From: JAAYCI01 sp031551695
GTDB taxonomy: Bacteria > Bacillota > Clostridia > Oscillospirales > Ruminococcaceae
DNA: 7,491 bases
Assembly (NCBI GenBank): GCA_031551695.1
Contig: JAVBNG010000047.1
Coordinates: 1-7,491, forward strand
Direction of reading: 5' to 3'
Below the pieces are notes generated by a model, which had not been told where the DNA came from, ran no database searches, and worked only from the letters and a program-made list of their open reading frames with translations. The position numbers were made by a program, and so were the translations under genes. This document shows, in pieces, positions 5,678-7,491 of this stretch. How positions within the stretch are numbered: the stretch's first letter is position 1; each line of letters begins with the position of its first letter.

Positions 5678-7003
5678 ATGGATTACCAGAAGATCAACGC
5701 GGCGGCGGAAGGCTACAAAGCGGACATGACAAAGCTTCTCCGCGATTTGGTGAAGTGCCCCGGCGAAAGCTGCAACGAAAAGGCCAAAGTGGACCGCTGC
5801 GTGGAAGAGTGCAAAAAGCTGGGTTTTGACAAAGTGGAAGTGGACCCACAGGGCAACATGCTGGCCTACATGGGCACCGGCAAAACGCTGATCGCGTTTG
5901 ACGGCCACATCGACAACGTGGGCATCGGCAACATCGACAACTGGAATTTCGACCCCCTCGAGGGTTACGAGAACGACCTGGAGATCGGCGGCCGCGGCAC
6001 AAGCGACCAGCAGGGCGGCGTTGTTTCCGCCATCTACGGCGCCAAAATCATGAAGGACCTGGGGCTGCTCAATGATCAATACACCGCTTTGGTCACCGCC
6101 TCTGTGCAGGAAGAAGACTGCGACGGCGTTTGTTGGCAGTACATCATCAACGAAGACAATATCCGCCCGGAGTTCGTCGTCATCAACGAGCCCACCGACG
6201 GCGGCATCTACCGCGGCCACCGTGGCCGTATGGAAATCCGCGTGGACGTGCGCGGCATCTCCTGCCATGGCTCGGCGCCGGAGCGCGGCGACAACGCCAT
6301 TTACAAGGCGGCGGAACTTTTGCTGGAAGTGGAAAAGCTGAACAACAACGACGCGGCCGATTCCACCGAGATCAAGGGCCTTGTGAAAATGCTGGACCAG
6401 AAATACAACAAAGACTTTGAAGCCGCAAACTTCCTTGGCCGCGGCACCATCACCGCCAGCCAGATCTTCTACACCTCGCCTTCGCGCTGCGCCGTGGCCG
6501 ACAGCTGCTCCTTCTCACTGGACCGCCGCATGACCGCCGGCGAAACATGGGAAAGCTGCCTGCAGGAAATTCGTGACCTGCCCGCCTGCAAAAAATACGG
6601 CGACGACGTGAAGGTTAGCATGTACCAGTACGACGAGCCCGCTTACACCGGCCTTGTGTACCCCATCGAGTGCTACTTCCCCACCTGGTGGATTGACGAG
6701 AACGACAAGATTACCCAGACGGTTGCCACCGCGCACAAGGAACTGTACGGCGAGCAGCGCATGGGCGCCCCCGAGACCCTGGAGATGCGCCGCAGCCGTC
6801 CGCTCATTGACAAATGGACTTTCTCCACCAACGGCGTTACCATCATGGGCCGCAACGGCGTTCCCTGCATCGGCTTTGGCCCCGGCGCCGAGGCGCAGGC
6901 CCACGCCCCGAACGAGAAGACCTGGAAAGAAGATTTGGTTCGCTGCGCCGCCGTGTTTGCCGCCATCCCCAGCATCTACACCTGCACCAACGGCGCCTGC
7001 TAA
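5678..7003 (+). CDS. ygeY: YgeY-type M20 family metallohydrolase (selenium-metabolism-associated)
   Basis: The 441-residue protein is an M20/ArgE/DapE-type zinc hydrolase. Predicted metal ligands are H77 in FDGHIDNV (with catalytic D79), D110 in GRGTSDQQGG, E146 next to the general base E145 in VQEEDCDG, E171 in INEPTDGG, and H409 in AQAHAPNE. SCHGSAPERGDN (195-206) marks the lid/dimerisation domain. The family was named from co-occurrence with selenium-dependent molybdenum hydroxylases; amide or ureido hydrolysis of a diaminopropionate derivative is the likely reaction, inferred from its place between the lyase and the carbamoyltransferase. The ATG at 5678 is chosen over a GTG at 5657 because AGGCAGG (5662-5668) is spaced nine bases from it and MDYQKI is a more natural N-terminus. 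A 104-base gap after ygeX (5574-5677) has no terminator and only weak promoter-like boxes. C-ending codons such as AAC and ATC are frequent. Confidence 0.92.
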   Translation: MDYQKINAAAEGYKADMTKLLRDLVKCPGESCNEKAKVDRCVEECKKLGFDKVEVDPQGNMLAYMGTGKTLIAFDGHIDNVGIGNIDNWNFDPLEGYENDLEIGGRGTSDQQGGVVSAIYGAKIMKDLGLLNDQYTALVTASVQEEDCDGVCWQYIINEDNIRPEFVVINEPTDGGIYRGHRGRMEIRVDVRGISCHGSAPERGDNAIYKAAELLLEVEKLNNNDAADSTEIKGLVKMLDQKYNKDFEAANFLGRGTITASQIFYTSPSRCAVADSCSFSLDRRMTAGETWESCLQEIRDLPACKKYGDDVKVSMYQYDEPAYTGLVYPIECYFPTWWIDENDKITQTVATAHKELYGEQRMGAPETLEMRRSRPLIDKWTFSTNGVTIMGRNGVPCIGFGPGAEAQAHAPNEKTWKEDLVRCAAVFAAIPSIYTCTNGAC

Positions 7004-7058
7004 GTTTGGCTGTTTTTTGGCCGGCAATTAACCCTAAACCATTATTGGGAGGATACTT

Positions 7059-7491
7059 ATGAGCAACTTTTCCGATCTTGTGAAAAAGCTGGAAGGCCTG
7101 AAGACGGCCGACATGTTTGAAAATGACTTTTTGCTGACCTGGGAAAAAACCGACGACGAGATTGCCGCCACCTTCGCTGTGGCCGACGCCCTGCGCGATT
7201 TGCGCGAGCGGAACGTCTCCTCCAAGATTTTTGATTCCGGCCTCGGGGTCAGCCTGTTCCGGGACAATTCCACCCGCACCCGCTTCTCCTTTGCTTCCGC
7301 CTGCAACCTGCTGGGCCTGGAAGTGCAGGACCTGGACGAGGGCAAAAGCCAGATCGCCCACGGCGAAACCGTGCGTGAGACGGCCAACATGATCAGCTTC
7401 ATGGCCGACATCATCGGCATCCGCGACGACATGTATATCGGCAAGGGCAACACCTACATGCGCGAAGTGTCGAAATCCGTGCAGGAGGGCT
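7059..7491 (+). CDS. ygeW: YgeW-type knotted carbamoyltransferase, N-terminal part (runs off the window)
   Basis: The first 144 residues are present; the C-terminal amino-acid-binding domain is cut off by the window end. The carbamoyl-phosphate motif FRDNSTRTRFSF (68-79) and the following ACNLLGLEVQDLDEG and AHGETVRETANMISFMADI are characteristic of the aspartate/ornithine carbamoyltransferase superfamily, and the sequence is closest to YgeW. YgeW proteins are not standard OTC/ATC enzymes. In the purine-degradation context they are proposed to act on ureidopropionate-type compounds, possibly releasing carbamoyl phosphate for ATP formation by a carbamate kinase; direction and substrate cannot be read from sequence. 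GGGAGG (7047-7052) lies six bases before the ATG, and only 55 bases separate it from ygeY, so it should be cotranscribed. Confidence 0.9.
   Translation, partial: MSNFSDLVKKLEGLKTADMFENDFLLTWEKTDDEIAATFAVADALRDLRERNVSSKIFDSGLGVSLFRDNSTRTRFSFASACNLLGLEVQDLDEGKSQIAHGETVRETANMISFMADIIGIRDDMYIGKGNTYMREVSKSVQEG

Noticed and set aside
5657..7003. In-frame selenocysteine (TGA readthrough) in ygeY or neighbours
   Set aside because: The genes here end at ordinary stops at the expected family lengths; YgeY is selenium-associated by gene context, not itself a selenoprotein.

Overview
The window is a gene-dense, GC-rich, all-forward stretch of a bacterial chromosome. The gene set (selenium/molybdenum-hydroxylase maturation genes next to ygeX-, ygeY- and ygeW-type catabolic genes), the strong Shine-Dalgarno sequences at most starts and the sigma-A-type promoters fit an anaerobic Firmicute, most likely a GC-rich gut clostridium of the Oscillospirales type. 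That placement is inference; no rRNA or other marker is present to fix it.

Layout. Bases 1-207 are a non-coding leader with a good promoter (TTTACA, 17-bp spacer, TATACT) and a strong GC-rich RNA hairpin. Bases 208-3323 are the maturation module: a class V aminotransferase / cysteine desulfurase-like enzyme, an XdhC-family protein and a MocA-like nucleotidyltransferase. These three are expected to help build and sulfurate (or selenate) a molybdenum hydroxylase such as a xanthine dehydrogenase, which is not in the window. Two consecutive intrinsic terminators (about 3325-3405) close this module. Bases 3406-3611 hold an AT-rich tract, a second promoter and a short GC-rich leader. Bases 3612-7491 are the catabolic module: a YheO-type PAS/HTH regulator, diaminopropionate ammonia-lyase (ygeX/dpaL type), a YgeY-type M20 hydrolase and the first 144 codons of a YgeW-type carbamoyltransferase that runs off the window.

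How the genes fit together. In E. coli and many anaerobes ygeW, ygeX and ygeY sit with selenium-dependent xanthine dehydrogenase genes, and such clusters have been linked to anaerobic purine/urate use by gut bacteria. The most economical reading is one purine-degradation locus. The first module matures the molybdenum hydroxylase. The second handles the ring-opened ureido products: carbamoyl transfer (YgeW), hydrolysis (YgeY), and conversion of 2,3-diaminopropionate to pyruvate and ammonia (YgeX). The YheO-type protein is the probable local regulator.

Less expected details are the structured leader, a GC-rich short repeat present both inside xdhC and in the xdhC-mocA gap, an N-terminal extension on the MocA-like protein, and competing hairpins just before the regulator start. 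I see no CRISPR array, tRNA, rRNA, insertion sequence or phage gene.
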